Shown: positions 33,801 through 47,705, counted from the stretch's first letter. The stretch is 64,000 bases of DNA from Haliclona indistincta (GCA_964017065.1 OZ024784.1:1548598-1612597), one strand, 5' to 3'. The notes: generated from the letters alone by a model not told the origin. Translations and numbers: made by a program.

Positions 33801-35920
33801 ACAACCTTGTGACCTTGCCTGCCATTGATAGCTCACCAATCACTGCAACAGTATGTCTACATGTAATTCAGTCCAGAGGGATAATTTTCTCATTTAGATT
33901 CCTTTTGCACTGAACTGTGGAGATGATGATATCTGCACATCCGATCTTGTATTGGAATTTGTAGGTGTAACTTATTTGTAAGTTTGAAGCAAAGTATAAT
34001 AGTTTTATATAATCATTGCCTTTACATTTTATTGTGAAAACAATGGCAATGTTAGTAATGCCAATTCCCTCACTGCTGGTGATGTAAATCGAGTGTCAGT
34101 CAGTTTAGACATCAGTAATAATGGCGAAGATGCATTCAGACCTGTACTATCATTCGAACTGCCGGCTGTTTTCGTCAACCCTTCCATTCAAAATGTGAGC
34201 AATTTATTGTGCTGTCATGATAACAATAATTTATGTTTTATCAGCTGGTAGCAAATTGTAGAAGGGGAGTCATGTCTCCAGCTAATACAGTGAACTACAC
34301 CTGTACTGGGTTTCCTAACCCTCTGTCAAGATCAGCTTTGGTAAATCAAATTATTTATGAATCGTCTCTTTAATTAGCAATTTTGTCTATTTCAGAAAAC
34401 CAATATACAGCTAACATGGCAAGTGTCTTCTACCAACATACGAGGGGATGAAGGATCCTTTAGTATTCCAATTCAGTTCAGAGTCAATGAAGTGTCTCAG
34501 AATAGAGAGAATGATACCACTATGGGCGATAACAATGTGACTGTTAGCGTCCCTATCAGTGCTATCGCTAAAGTAGCTGTGAGAATGTAAGCAAAATAAA
34601 AAATTAAATTATTTGTATTGAGAACTCTTTCCATATAGCCCTCAGCGAACAATTAACTACCTAGGGAACCTCACCGAGCTTTCTGACAATTCACAAATCA
34701 GTCCCGAATTTCCTAGAAATTTTTTGCAGTACACTGTTCGTAACATGGGACCTTCAACAATATTCAATGCTAGTCTGACCATTCTACTGCCGGTCATAGT
34801 CCCAAACCAACAGGATCGATACTACCTCTATCCATTCAACATTACTGTATGCCTTTCATGACTGTATATCTTATGTACTTTACTCTGCACTTCCTGCCTG
34901 CAGGCAACTCCATCTCAGTCCATCATTTGTAACCAATCACTGATCAATCCTGAGAACATCGATATCAATGCTCGTCGTCGCAGAAGTACTGCAGGCACAC
35001 TTAATAGATATGCTAGACAAGCTGCTCCCATTGTGAGAACATCACTGGTAAGTTGTTATTAATGGTCAGGAAATTTTAACACATTATTATTTGTGTTTTC
35101 TAGAGCTGCTTGTCAGATCCTACTTTGTGTCAAGAGATGACTTGTCAAATCGCAAATTTAACTAGTTCCTCATCAGCAACCATTGCTATACGGGTTCTCT
35201 TGGATGAGCGTTTCTACCTAGTGAGTTATCTGGCACTGCACTATGTTAGTAACTACACCAGCATGAAAGTGTTGCATGATCATAATACTCATGCAGCGAG
35301 TGCATACCGTACTCATACACGTCAATACGAATTTTGCATGTTTTCATGACTTTTCACCATTCCTGCAGAATATGGACCAGACCTTCATGTTAGAGACCAC
35401 TGCTAGAGCAGTGATTCATGACAACTTCATTGATACAAGTGGTTCCACTCTAGAATCCTCAGTGAGTAACATACACATGATCCAATCTGACTTCCTTCAT
35501 GTTTGATTTCTGCAGACAACTCTTAGAATAACAAAAACCTCTCCTCTACCTCCTGGACCAACAATACCTTTGCTTGAGATCATACTACCAATAGTCTTTG
35601 GTCTTATATTTCTTATCATTCTTGCTATCATTCTATATGCTGTAAGCAGCCATCGACCTAAGTTTCATTGCACTTTACAATTTACCATCTCATTTCTGTA
35701 TTTTGCATTCTGCTATGTGTCTGGAATAATTTAATTTTTTCTGCAGTGTGGATTCTTCCGTCGCAAGCAGATTAAGAAAGCAGGAGAAGAAGCTCAGAAT
35801 GATGATTTTGAAGCGTTTGACAAGAACCCATTCAATCAGCCTAAACTGACAGCAGTAAATCCTGTCAGTGATGAAGAACCTGCTGAGCAAGTTGAGAAAC
35901 CAGCTTCAACAGAGGATTAA
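27806..35920 (+). CDS. Integrin alpha subunit, gene B (GFFRR tail)
   Basis: 28 exons, 1180 aa: 27806-28005, 28092-28348, 28838-28941, 29000-29114, 29163-29233, 29436-29670, 29801-29848, 32171-32226, 32272-32328, 32379-32431, 32482-32569, 32635-32889, 32947-33058, 33110-33170, 33225-33326, 33379-33431, 33486-33640, 33698-33850, 33898-33977, 34056-34194, 34245-34340, 34396-34586, 34639-34846, 34904-35047, 35104-35220, 35369-35461, 35516-35641, 35747-35920. Signal peptide MARAVELCLLMLCGAAVA. Seven FG-GAP blades with Ca loops DLNGDGYDD, DLNNDGCDG and DVDDNQYRD. No I domain. Thigh/calf regions, then ARRRRS cleavage site (about 34972), helix LEIILPIVFGLIFLIILAII, tail CGFFRRKQIKKAG and an acidic end. 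Membrane adhesion receptor paired with a beta chain. From exon 15 on it diverges from A, C and D except in short tracts. Exon 20's acceptor is the least certain; the sum of exons is in frame. Confidence 0.93.
30061..30589. mobile_element. MITE in intron 7 of gene B
   Basis: Same family as 1549-2055 (arms with GTTACGCCCCTCTGAGACAG). Shared with gene D, so inserted before that duplication or copied by conversion. Confidence 0.7.
30653..31333 (+). repeat. 21-bp minisatellite in intron 7 of gene B, about 32 copies
   Basis: Unit core CAGTACTAGTAGTCC plus AGACAC or AGACCC; some units have TCTAGAC. One unit near 31100 has 20 bases. It is followed directly by CGCCAGAACGTGAGTTGACT, which matches the exon 7/intron 7 border of gene C. 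The shorter array in gene D is at 53942-54145. Confidence 0.95.
31792..32008. mobile_element. MITE with 34-bp TIRs, intron 7 of gene B
   Basis: Ends GACCTCGTGCTGCATTTTAT and complement, about 217 bp. Orthologous copies at 38461-38676 (gene C) and 55837-56053 (gene D) lie in the same place. Confidence 0.8.
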
Positions 35921-36642
35921 CTGTCTTTGTATACATGCATGTGTGTTTATAAAGCTATTATAGTTTAGTGAAAATAACAATTATTATTATATCTAATAGT
36001 TCATTCATTCCAATTGCTATTGTTATAATTATTCCTAAAGGAAAGGAAGGTGAGGTGTGGCTCACATGTAGGCGTGTCAACGAAGCAGGCGTGGCTCACT
36101 GCATGCATGCAATCTCCATCCCGTCTTGTTTCCTTACTTTTGCAAGCACTATCCCATCTTGTTCCCTTCCTTTTTGAAGCTTTATTCCTTTAATTTTGCA
36201 AGTGTCATCCCTACACTTTTCAGTTTTTATTGAAACTTTTATGCGCTGCTTGATTGCGTGATACCCATATTATAGTTTGCTTGCCGACTGCAGTCTGCAA
36301 ATTTGAGGATGGGAGGGATTTAGCAGAAAGATTTTGTAGGTGGTGAGAGCCTGAGCTTGGAAATTTTGCGGCGAGTAGAGAAAAGAGGTAGACTAGAAGC
36401 AGCAAGAAGAAAGAGGAGTAATACTGAAATTGGACACCAGTTGTTCAGCTAAAGTTTAGACTAAGTCCAAATAACTGGGAGTCACCCGAAGATGGAGGAG
36501 AAAAGATGGCTTGCTCCTGCTCGCTCATATTTCGTCATTGCCTGCCTTTGTTTGTTTGTCTAAATAGTAATCATCGATTGTTGTTATACTGGTGCCTGAG
36601 GTTTAGGTCAAAGGCTAAAGTACTGTACATGTATTCTTTGCG
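35921..36642. other. Short spacer between genes B and C
   Basis: 722 bp with no gene. It should hold the 3'UTR of B and the promoter of C. No clear poly(A) signal or TATA box was picked out. Confidence 0.6.
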
Positions 36643-39600
36643 ATGGCCAGGGCTGTCCAGCTGTGTCTGCTAATGCTGTGCGGGGCAGCTGTTGCTCTGA
36701 ACACCATAGACACGTTCAAACCCATAGCAAGACTCTCTCCTGCACGCTATGCGACGGATAGAGATGAATTCGGATACTCAGTAGTAGCCCACAAGATGAG
36801 CAGCACTGCAACAGGATTCACTGATACACTAGCCAACACAGTGTGAGTCGTATCCCAGCTCTGACCTTGCTCCACTATGATGCAATAAATTACTTCTTTT
36901 CCTGCTTTAGCGTCATAGTAGGAGCTCCATTAGGAAGGTATCCTGGTGGACTTGATCTACCACTGAATTCCTCAGTCTGTGAACTGTATGATGAGGGACT
37001 TGGAGTCCCCATAAGAGACATAACTACACTCACTAATGAGGAGATCAGAGAGTGCTACCTTCGTACTGGACTGGTCTATACTTGCCCTCTTACTGGAGAT
37101 GGTGTGTGTGGTCCTATACTGGGTAACAACGACTCTCAAGGAGCTGATGGTGCTCTGTTTGATCGTGCTGGTGAGTGATTTGTACTGGCTTCTTAATAAA
37201 ACATAATTATTGATCATACAGGCAATATCAGACAAATGTCTCTAAATGACTTTGGATTTTACGTTCAGCAAAGCAAAGATGGACAAAGAATGGGACAATC
37301 TTTGTTCAGCTCAGGAGAATTTTTTGTGGTAAGTCGGTACTGTACTTGTACTAGACCCTACTTGCTCTCTCTACTCATTATTCGATTTTGTTTTATTTGC
37401 TACTTAGGCCTGTGCTCCTTACTGGCAGAATCGTGCACGACTGGATCCGAGGTCTCCCATAGTAGGGACTTGCGTGTTTTCTGGACAAACACTAGAAAGA
37501 TTTCAGTACACTGAAACATGCCGTAAGCAAGTGCATGAAATAGCCCCAGTCAAGTTTATCTGTAATCAATAGGCAGTCCTGGTGGAGGCACTAACAGCAA
37601 TATTGAGAATATTTGTATGTCTGGGTTTAGTGCTGCTATTCGTAAGGTTAGCATATAATAATGTAACAAGTCACTTAATGTGTTGAAAATCAGGGAAATC
37701 AACTGAGTGACTCTCGTCTCGGTGTCACTACTCCTGGACGATATGTATTCCGAGGTGGTGTGTATTACTACGACAATCTCACTTCGACTGAACCACAGTC
37801 ACCTGACCAGCTTGATCAACAACTTGGACTCACTAGACGAGCTTCTGTTCAAGCAAGTATAAGTGTAATTGCCGATGATATACCTGCAAATGTTCCTGTT
37901 GGTGAAGATACGATATATGGTAAGCAATGAAAGGTTATATTCTAAGTAACATCTAATTTTGTGCATCTCACAAGGTTTTGCTACAACTGTTGCAAGATTC
38001 GAAGGAATTGGATCACCAGAACGTGAGTTGACTAATGATAGCTGTATAAAGAATTCATGATAGTTACGGTGATTGAGTACATACACTTATCAATTATCAC
38101 TGCATATAGAGCTTGGGCAAATTCTATCTATGAACATCCTGTACATGCATGTACATGTACCAATGTCAATATGACATGAACTCACTGGGCAGCAAAATGC
38201 CAAAACACAAATTCTTGAGTCATTCATCAAAAAATACAAATGATTTTGTTTTGTTATTCATTCAAAATGCATAGGTTCTCTTGTACCCCCTTTGCCTGTT
38301 TAGTTTTGTTTGTTTGTTATGTGTGTAGTTATGTTGGTGGTTTTTGTTGTTTTTGTTGTTTTTTATTCTGTATACTTTGCCTTAATTGGTTCATTTGCTA
38401 GTACTGTTTTGTTGTATACAATGTCATTATAAATACATGTAATTATTAGAAAATTGAACAGACCTCGTGCTGCATTTTATTTTCGAGCGCATGCCTAAAA
38501 TCAAATGGCTGTTACTCAATCAAATATTATTGAAAGGTGATAAAACTTTCCATACAATAATGTTTGATCATTCGTCTTGTTGTATAAAAAATTTCTAAGT
38601 GTTTGTGCTACATTTAGCTGAGAAGCTACCATTTGATTACAGGCATGCGCTCGAAAATAAAATGCAGCACGAGGTCCCTTTTCTAATGCACTGTCACATA
38701 ATTTATTACAAAATTGAACATTTAACTTAACAGTTTCATGTTGATAACCATGTTAAGCTACTTTTGCAGTGTAACCCAATGCACATGTTACGACCCGATT
38801 CACAACCTTTGACCCGCTTCGAAGCCGGTCGACCGGTTTCGAAGCGGGTTAGCTAGCTGCGCGCCAGATTCAAAGCGTGCATAACGCTAAGTGCGCGCGT
38901 GTAATAGACTTCGACTACTAAACATAACGTGTACTCTGAGTGTCCATATACATTGCATCGCAATTATACTGTTCTTTAGATTTGCTTCCATGTACAGGAG
39001 TCACGTTTGAATAAGAAGCTCTGACATGTTCCTATGAGTTTGATTGTTAAAACAACTGCTGCATGCACACAACATTTCTTGCTACGCTGCATTGCTGAAC
39101 CACTCGTAACGTCATATTCCTGTCAATTTAGCAGGTAGGCTTGCTGTGTTGTGCTGCTAAACCACTTACAACGACGCTCCTGTCGATGAAGGTAGTAGCA
39201 CATGATGCTCTAAATTGCCTCCGCGGACACTTTCTAGTCTTGCTGCGCTGCACTGCAGTGAGCTAGCTATAACCGCGGCAGCACTCCTATACGTAGGTTC
39301 CGTCGATTTAGCATGCAGGTGGGCACCCTGAAGCAAACGTTCGGTTTTAAACCGGGTCAACTGAGTTATGTGGTTGTAAATCGGGTTAACCGGCTTCGAA
39401 ACCGGCGGCCGGCTTCGAAACGGGTCAGGTTGTGAATCGGGTCGTAACACATACATGATTCAGTTATAGTAGCGCAAATTTCATCTTGATTGTCATTGAT
39501 CAACAGATTTCTATGTATCCTCTCCTCAATATAAGGATTCTAGTACTGACCCTATAGGAAGGGTAAGAATACTGTTCAATAATCACTAATTAACTAGTAA

Positions 39601-42600
39601 TTCGCAGGTTTATGTGGTGAATAATATTACAGCAATTCCAACTCTCACTATCGATGGGGAAGAGGTATGTAAGACTTGTCACATTACAATACCTTCTCCT
39701 CCTCCTCTCTCAGTTTGGAGAGTACTTTGGTTACTCACTAGCTGCTCCAGACCTCAATGGAGATGGGTGAGTGAGTGAGACTGTGTTACTCCATCACTTC
39801 ACTCCTCTCTCCTCAGCTATGATGATATGGTGGTGGGTGCTCCCATGTACTCTGAAACCGGTAAACCAGAGTTGGGTCGTATCTTCATTCTGTACAATAA
39901 TGCGGTGAGTGCAATGACCTGTGTACTACCAGACACAAGTGTGTGATTTGAACCAAATCTCTCAATCAGGGACAATCATTCACAAAGAATGGAACTGTGG
40001 AGGGCAATGTGGGATTAGGACGTTTCGGTCACTCAGTGACAAGTCTAGGAGACTTGAACAATGATGGTTGTGACGGTGAGCATGCATTTACCAGTTGTGA
40101 TGATGTGTGTTCAATGGTGGATTGTACTACAGATATTGCTGTTAGTGCTCCATTTGATGAAGGAGGAAAAGTGTTCATTTACTATGGATCTAAGGAGACA
40201 GGAATCAACTCCACCGTACAGCAGGCAAGTGTGTTGTGGGTCGAGTGAAGTGGTGTTGACAGTGTGGCCATGCACATGCAGACAATCACAGCTGAGCAGA
40301 TGACCAATCAGGTGACCAACTTGACCAGCAGCATTACTGGATTTGGTTTCAGTCTGGATGGAAAGGTTGATGTTGATGACAACCAATACAGAGGTGACAC
40401 AACTCAGTGAGAAGTGATTGATTGTATTATACACTCATGCACAGATTTGGTAGTCAGTGCTCTTGGTACTACCAATACTAGTGGACAAGCTGTGTTTGTA
40501 CTGAGGTAAGAAAGAAGCTTAATCACACCATGTCACATTTGATCTTGATTCCTAGGTCCTTCCCAGTAGCTACTGTATCTCTGAACATTACGGACTTCCC
40601 AGCTGAAGTCAAGAGAGACCAGAAGAACTGTATGGCCGATGGTGCCATGACTGCATGGTATGATATTCCTGATAATAGATATTGTGCATTTACATGTTAT
40701 TTTCTTATAGTTTCAATATTAGTTTGTGTGGTACCTTCACTGGTAAAGGATTGACTGGTATCAGTAAGTGATTGCTGGTTTTAATGTCCTATCATGATAA
40801 TTTGTGTTCCAGATCCTCAATATAGGCTGCAGGAGAATATTGTTGGTACTAGGTCACGAGTATTCTTTGATCCACTTGATGTCAACATAACCATGATAAC
40901 TGGCGTTCTTGACATTCCAAATGTTGGTCAGGAGTCGTGTCAACCAATCACAGTATATGTCAGAGTAAGACAACACACACTGATACTAGACCACTGTTTT
41001 TTCACTTTATATTATGCTGTTTGCAGAATGATTTAACTCCCGATCAAGCAGATCCGATGAGCTTCACCTTCTCACTGGTGCAATTTGAACGCTCACAGTC
41101 TCCAGTGGATACTAACTTTCAACCTGACAACCTTGTGACCATTCCTGTCATTGAGAGCTTACCAACTAATGCTATAGTATGCAACTTTGAAGATAACCTT
41201 TAAGATCCAAATCTTATTTTGTGTTACCTATTCAGATTTCTTTTGCACTGAATTGTGGTGATGATGATATCTGTACATCAGATCTTGTACTAGAGCTTGT
41301 TAGTGTAGCTTACATGTAAGTTGCAGATTAGAATAATCCTGCACTATATTCATTTCTCTCCCTGATTATGTTAGATACAATAACACTGTTCAAATGGTGG
41401 ACTCTCTGACTGCTGGTGGAGTTGATGAAATAAGGATCAAATTGAGATTTAGCAATACCAATGAAGATGCATTCCGACCTGTCCTCTCCTTTGATCTTTC
41501 TCCATTTGTTTTCTTTAGTCCTGTCATCACTGGTGTAAGTACATGTTTAGTATTTGCATCACGATGCTTTGTTTGTTTCTCAGCTACCTCTACCATCTTC
41601 TTGTATTGGTACTCATGTCAACAGCACTGATAGGTTTATCTGCAGTGGTTTCCCTAATCCTCTGCAGCAAACAGCTATGGTATGAAATATAATAATCTGA
41701 TTAGTTAAAGTATTTTGTCCATGCAGATAGCCGAGATCGATTTAATGCTGCAAGTGTCTTCTACTGTCATTCGAGGCGATGAAGGATCCTTCAGTATTCC
41801 CATTCAGTTCAGAGTTAATGATGCAGTTGCTTTTAACAAAGAAAATAGCTCCACTTTGGACAACAACAATGTAACAGTGACTATACCAGTCAATGCTAGG
41901 GCTACAGTGGATATAGAGATGTGAGTCGATGTATAACTGTGTGCCACTCAGGAAATCACAAATCCATAAAATACGTCTTATCACTTACTGTCGTTTATAA
42001 TTATGCTAACTATTTGTATAGCCCTCAGCTGACAATGCTCTACTTTGGCAATTTCTTTGATGTTTCTCAAATCAGTCCAAATTTTCCTCAAGATATTGTG
42101 CAGTACACTGTTCATAACATGGGACCTTCAACAATATTCAATGCTAGTCTGACCATTCTACTGCCGGTCATAGTCCCAAACCAACAGGATCGATACTACC
42201 TCTATCCATTCAAAATTACTGTATGTCTTTATGCTTACTATAATAATAGAATGATCACTTGGTATAGGTAAGTCCTTCTGAATTTATCAGTTGCAACCAA
42301 TCTTTGATCAATCCTGAGAACATTGTGTTTAATGCTCGTCGTCGCAGGAGTGTCACAGACACACTTATTCGATATGCTAGACAAGCTCCCACATCAGTGG
42401 TTAGTTAAATTGTTAAAGAGAATACATCTGTTTACTTGATTGCAGAACTGTCTGTCAAATCCTACATCTTGTCAAGAAATAAGCTGTCAAATCTCAAACT
42501 GGAGAAGTTCTACTTCAATATCAGTCAATATACAAGTTATTCTAGATGAACGATTCTATTCAGTGAGTACAGTAATATAATTGGCACAATTATGCATTAA

Positions 42601-43121
42601 TGTTGATTCCATTCTTGCAGAATATGGACCAATCCTTCATGTTGGTGACCACTGCTAGAGCAGTGATTGAGGACAGCTTCATTGATAACAGTGGTTCTAG
42701 TCTGAGCAGCTCAGTGAGTGAATCTCGTATCAATATTGATATCATTACAGTCTGTGTTTCAGACTATTAGAATATTGAAGGCACCAACTATTGTAACCAA
42801 TGCTACCACTATCTTGAATGGTGGTAGCACAGTGGTGACCATATTGCCCTCCAGCTCGATTCTACCAACTGCTGCAACTGATTCTATCGTTCTTCAGATT
42901 GTTGTGCCAGTATTGTTCTTCATAGTCTTAATACTAGTAGTTGTTGCTGTAGTAGTATTCTATCTGAGGTATGTAATAAATAACATGCATTTAATGCAAA
43001 TTATGCTTTCTTCACATCATATCACAGCATTCGTGCTGCTAGAGCAAGAAGTATACTGCAGTCAAAAGCAAACAAGCCTGATGAAGGTCTTGAATTGAGT
43101 CAAGTAGATCCAGAAAACTGA
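36643..43121 (+). CDS. Integrin alpha subunit, gene C (divergent head, non-GFFKR tail)
   Basis: 28 exons, 1179 aa: 36643-36842, 36911-37170, 37222-37328, 37408-37522, 37573-37646, 37694-37919, 37975-38022, 39507-39562, 39608-39664, 39714-39766, 39817-39904, 39970-40224, 40282-40393, 40445-40505, 40556-40657, 40711-40763, 40813-40964, 41027-41176, 41236-41315, 41375-41534, 41584-41679, 41727-41920, 42022-42220, 42268-42399, 42446-42562, 42621-42713, 42763-42968, 43028-43121. Signal peptide MARAVQLCLLMLCGAAVA. Exons 2-7 (blades 1-3, upper face of the head) differ clearly from A, B, D and E (for example ARLDPRSPIVGTCVFSG); exons 8-28 are almost the same as in D. Ca loops, ARRRRS site and one helix are present; the tail is IHAARARSILQSK without GFFKR. 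Exon 27 is 9 bases shorter than in A and D. ATTAAA at 43168. The different head suggests another ligand; this is inference. Confidence 0.93.
38461..38676. mobile_element. MITE in intron 7 of gene C
   Basis: Copy of the 31792-32008 family at the orthologous position, with ends GACCTCGTGCTGC and complement. Confidence 0.8.
38787..39448. mobile_element. 662-bp TIR element unique to gene C intron 7
   Basis: Ends GTTACGACCCGATTCACAAC and complement; the flank ACAT (38783-38786, 39449-39452) is a likely 4-bp duplication. Subterminal CGGTTTCGAAGC motifs repeat in both directions. Absent from the same intron of B and D. No coding frame supported. Confidence 0.75.
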
Positions 43122-44894
43122 AAAATGTATTTAATTTTTTATCTCCTCATGAATATTTTGCATGACCATTAAATAATTTACAGTCATTAAGTAACTGAGC
43201 CCAGATCGGCAAGGTCACGTGTAATTGCTAACGTAGGCATCTCTTTCCTACAAAATACAATCTCGGTGGGCGGAGCCACGGGGCATACGGTGTATGTGTG
43301 TATCTGTCTGTCTGTCGGCAGGATTTCTCGTCGTTCGCTGAAAACTAAGCGCTGAAACGTGCAACACAAGCTAAAGTCGATATTTGCTTGAAAATGAATT
43401 GTAAGGATTTTGGTTATAAGGCTGTGTTCGTGAGTTACCTCGTCACCTGGTTAAGTTTTGTAGGCGCACGCTGAAAGTTAAGCTCTGAAACTAGCAATGC
43501 AAGTAGAACACGGTATTATCTCGCTTTCGATCATGTGAAAACTTCATACGAAGCTTAGTACACGAGTTATGGCGCAATTTGCTCCCTCGCGATTTATCAT
43601 GGCTGTTGCTGGCGATCTGGAGTTCTTCAAAGGCAAAGCTATCCACAGTTGACTACCTAGAACCTGATAGGTTAGAATTTCACTACAGGATAGCAGCGCT
43701 GGTCCAGAGAAATTGTGTAAGCAAGCTATGGAAGCTATCTCGCTCGTGTTCAGTATGCATGGGCAGTACTGAACATTGTAGACACGCCCAGTTGGATTGT
43801 GGTCAGCACTGATTGGCTTCAGCTGATTGCATATTGCTTTGTGATTGCTGTACAGAAAGGTATAATAGCTGCAGTTACTGTGTATGTCAAATGTTCCACC
43901 GAGGCATCTGCACCTTTGGTGCCTAGTCTTTTTCAGGACTGTTGCATCTTTATGGGGCAATTTGGCTGGTAAGTTTGTTGCTAAATGAATAGTTCTGATG
44001 AAGAGCCTTTGTATAAGCCACTGACATCTGCCCCTTTTAGTTTTTGCAGTACAGAGAGATGAAGACAGAGACTTGAAAATGTAAATAATTTGCGGCTGTG
44101 GTGCACAAACTCTGGCTGCAATACACACACATGTCATTCAATCACTATAACAGCAGATAAATTGTTTCAGCTATTTTCAGTAAATTGTTCTTGAATATTG
44201 CTTGCCTTGATCTGGAGTGTAAACAATGCACATCTGAGCTCGATATCATGTACTATAGCGCGATGGCAATCTGTCATGCATACAGAGTTTTTGTACATCC
44301 CAAAGCATTAGTGATTGTTAGTGGGCGTGTCAACGTTTCGTAGGAAGTTTGAATGAGCAGTGGGCCTGGTCAGTAACTGACTTGAATTTCTGAGGATTCT
44401 AGGCAACGATCTTGCATGGACAGGAGCATCGGGCTTAATGATAAGACCTTTGTTAATCTTGAAGAGAGTGGTTGGCTTAAGTTATACTGATGTCTCTGCG
44501 CATGAGAAGGCACTTGGTATACACTGAGGAGATCGTCATAGTTGGCCTTCCATAATTCCATTGTTTTGTAGCAGCCTTGAGAGCAAATTTTTGAACATTT
44601 TCTAGCTTGTTAATAAGATTGATCTGATGAGGTTCCCATGCACACAACTGCCGCATACTCAAGGTGAGGTCGAACATGAGACAGGTAGAGACTCCCAATG
44701 AAAGAAAGTATTGCAACCAGCATACCTGTAGAGTGATTAGACGGACTCAAACCAAACTTTAATTGCAACAAGAACACAACTGAGAAAACAACTGGCTGAA
44801 ATGACCTATCTAGCTTCTAGACTGTTCTTAACACCCTAGTCTAGCATAAAACACTACATACAGAAATAAACAGCACAGCATAAAACACTATAAA
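43122..44894. other. Spacer after gene C
   Basis: Paralogous to 5820-6453 plus 25654-26155. It keeps the unoccupied insertion site GTAACTGAC (44373-44381). A block of about 665 bases (43262-43928) has no counterpart after gene A, so it was inserted here or deleted there. No gene supported. Confidence 0.65.
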
Positions 44895-47567
44895 GAAATT
44901 AAAAAGATTTCTATCGAAATCAAAAGGATGTAGGGTTGTGAAATCTACCACTGGTTCACAATGTAAACTAACAAGGAACAAGCATGGAATGGCAACACGA
45001 TTGACTTGCTAACAGACCATAGATCCCTACATCAGTGGCTGCTGTGGTTGACCTAGTTGCTGTTGACTCCTGACACCTGACGTGCATTCAGCTTGTGCAC
45101 AGCCACTGATGTAGGGATCTATGGTCTGTTAGCAAGTCAATCGTGTTGCCATTCCATGCTTGTTCCTTGTTAGTTTACATTGTGAACCAGTGGTAGATTT
45201 CACAACCCTACATCCTTTTGATTTCGATAGAAATCTTTTTAATTTCTTGTTTGTGTCCTTTTTACTTTTTAGTGAAGTACAGTTCAATATCATGAACGTA
45301 CTGAGCCGTCTTTGTTTCCACCATTGATTTAGTTTTCCTGTTGTTGATGGCTTTTCTTTATTGTTAAACTTGTAGCTAAAAATAATTATTGTGTTGTACA
45401 TATCAGCTCGCCTACGCATACATATGCATGCATGAATTGAAGTGCATACGAGCCCTGCCCACACTAGTTTGTAGATGGGTAGCGCTAGGTACAGTGTCTA
45501 TGTCGCATTACATCACCATTACGTATGGTAACGTGACGTTGAATGACGTAGTTACGCGCACGTGATGATTTGATTTTGCGCGCGATAGGCTATTGTTAGT
45601 GCATAGTATAATAGTTAATAATGCCTTCTGGTTACCATGAGCTGTACATAAGCAAGTCCTTCAGGTAATGAATGAAAGATGTGCAGTGCTAAATCCTTAA
45701 CAAGTGTATTTCCTGTGCATGCACTAAGAGATCAATAGAGTAGTGTCGTGTACAACAACAACATCAAAGAGATAATGTGCAGGTTTGCAGTGAATGCTTG
45801 AATAAGGGGAACACAGTCAGTAAATGCAGAAGAGAACTGCAACTTAATGATATTAACAAAATAAAAGTTTCGAGGACTCTTGTGTTAAAACAAAGTGCCT
45901 GGCTCATGAAATTCCCGAATGCTCTTAACGGTTGAGTGGTCTTACAGTAGAACAACCTGTACAGGAGGAAGAAAGTAGAGAAGATAACATGTATGCTACT
46001 GGGTACTTAGATCACTACACACCTACTGCGTGGGATACACGGCTGAACACTTCTCAGCTACAAACATCAACACGGTACTCCAATAGGCAAGGTAAACAAA
46101 CAACAGTAAAAATGGGAATCACGGCCAGATTAATTATCATGACAAGGTACTTGGCTACCAAGTTCAGTACAGCCAGATGTACCACTGCTATCGTGGTGGT
46201 AAGGGGAGACTTTGAGTCCCACCTTACCACATCATGGCGGTAAGGGGGGATTCAAATCTGAGAATAGAGATCCACTGAAGTGTTAAAGTGCTCTGGGTAA
46301 ATGTATTGGATGCCCTGCCAAAATTCACCTGCGTCGTCAGTCTTCTTTTGCTTGAGAATGGCAGCGAGATAGCAGAAGTCAAGATACCTCGTTTGTCACT
46401 TCATTAGCAACATGTCCCTTCCTCAGCTGTTGACTTTCAAAATCTTTGCCCACTTCCTAAATCTTTGCCCACTTGGTACTGAAAAGGACTCCTATTGGTG
46501 CGCCTCGAACGTCTGCTTCCTTCGCTCTGAACTACAAAGCCTTGTCGCCGTTCGCTAGCATGGTACAGGTAGGCAACTTCACAGCTCTACAAACGCTTGC
46601 AGTAGACGTCTACTGTTCCAACACGGTTGTGTATAGCTATACTAAGAAGCTCAAGCTTATGTATCACCTGTAACAATGTTCTTTTCAGAACAGAAGTAAG
46701 CAGCGCGACAATATCAGAGCTCATAGAGAATGGCGGTCACGAGTGACTTCTGGGCTTCCTCCTCGGCCTTCGCTACACTAGAATTGCTAGTACTAGTTTC
46801 TAGACAGTCTAGGGATAGTCTGAGATACTAGCGCTGCAGTTTAAACAGAATAAACCATGCTCAAACTGTCCTAAACGCAACTGCTGTACTTCATTTCTTC
46901 CCGGGCAAACTTGTTTCTTACCTAACTTCACCTCAAAAGTGGAACCTACTTTTTTCTTTGGATTTCAATTTTGAACACACCATTCAAATCACCAGACCCT
47001 GTTCTATTAGACCTGGGGTAGAGAAACTCAAAATCGAGTTTAAATTTTTAGTTACAGTCGCTCAAAAATCGATAAAAATCACATTTTGACATCAACTAAT
47101 ACATTAGCAATTGGGCGATAGTCGCGACTTTGAAGTGCATTTTGGAACGGACTTTTTTCAACACTACTGCAACATTTTTAGCTCAATCGATAGCTAATAG
47201 GCTGAAGTTTGCTTCCATGGGTAGAGAAATTGAAAATCTAGTTTGTGGAAGTCAGGACGCCGAGTAGAAGTTTATCTTCCAATGAACACAATACATTAAC
47301 TAAAGTGAATATACGGACCTAAGTTTTGATAGTATACGGAAATTGTAACAGGATGTCGTTATTAGCTGGCAATGTTCCCTCTCACCTCAACCGAGCATAC
47401 TACCCAAATCGACAAGATATTCGTAGCACATGTCTTTATGACACATGACCAAGTAACCCAAGACACATGTCGCATGACCAAGTAGCCCAAAAAAGTTATC
47501 AAAAGAGGAGATACTACAGACAAGTCTTTGTTTGTAACAATAACAATAGTGATTCTAAATATAAGTT

Positions 47568-47705
47568 AGACGCCGAGGCCATGGGATCTACGCGGTATAG
47601 AAACCCGAGAGGAAGTCATATAGAACCCGAGCGCGTAGCGCGAGGGTTCTATGGCAACTCGAGGGTTTCTATACCGCGTAGATCCCATTGGCCGAGGCGT
47701 CTAAC
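47568..47705. repeat. Hairpin element with internal palindrome
   Basis: Arms 47563-47612 and 47658-47708 (GACGCCGAGGCCATGGGATC and near complement). The loop holds a second palindrome centred on GAGCGCGTAGCGC. A cruciform-prone MITE. Confidence 0.75.

Noticed and set aside
43544..44137. 197-codon minus-strand frame
   Set aside because: Half of it lies in spacer also present after gene A, where the frame is broken; no domain or splice logic.
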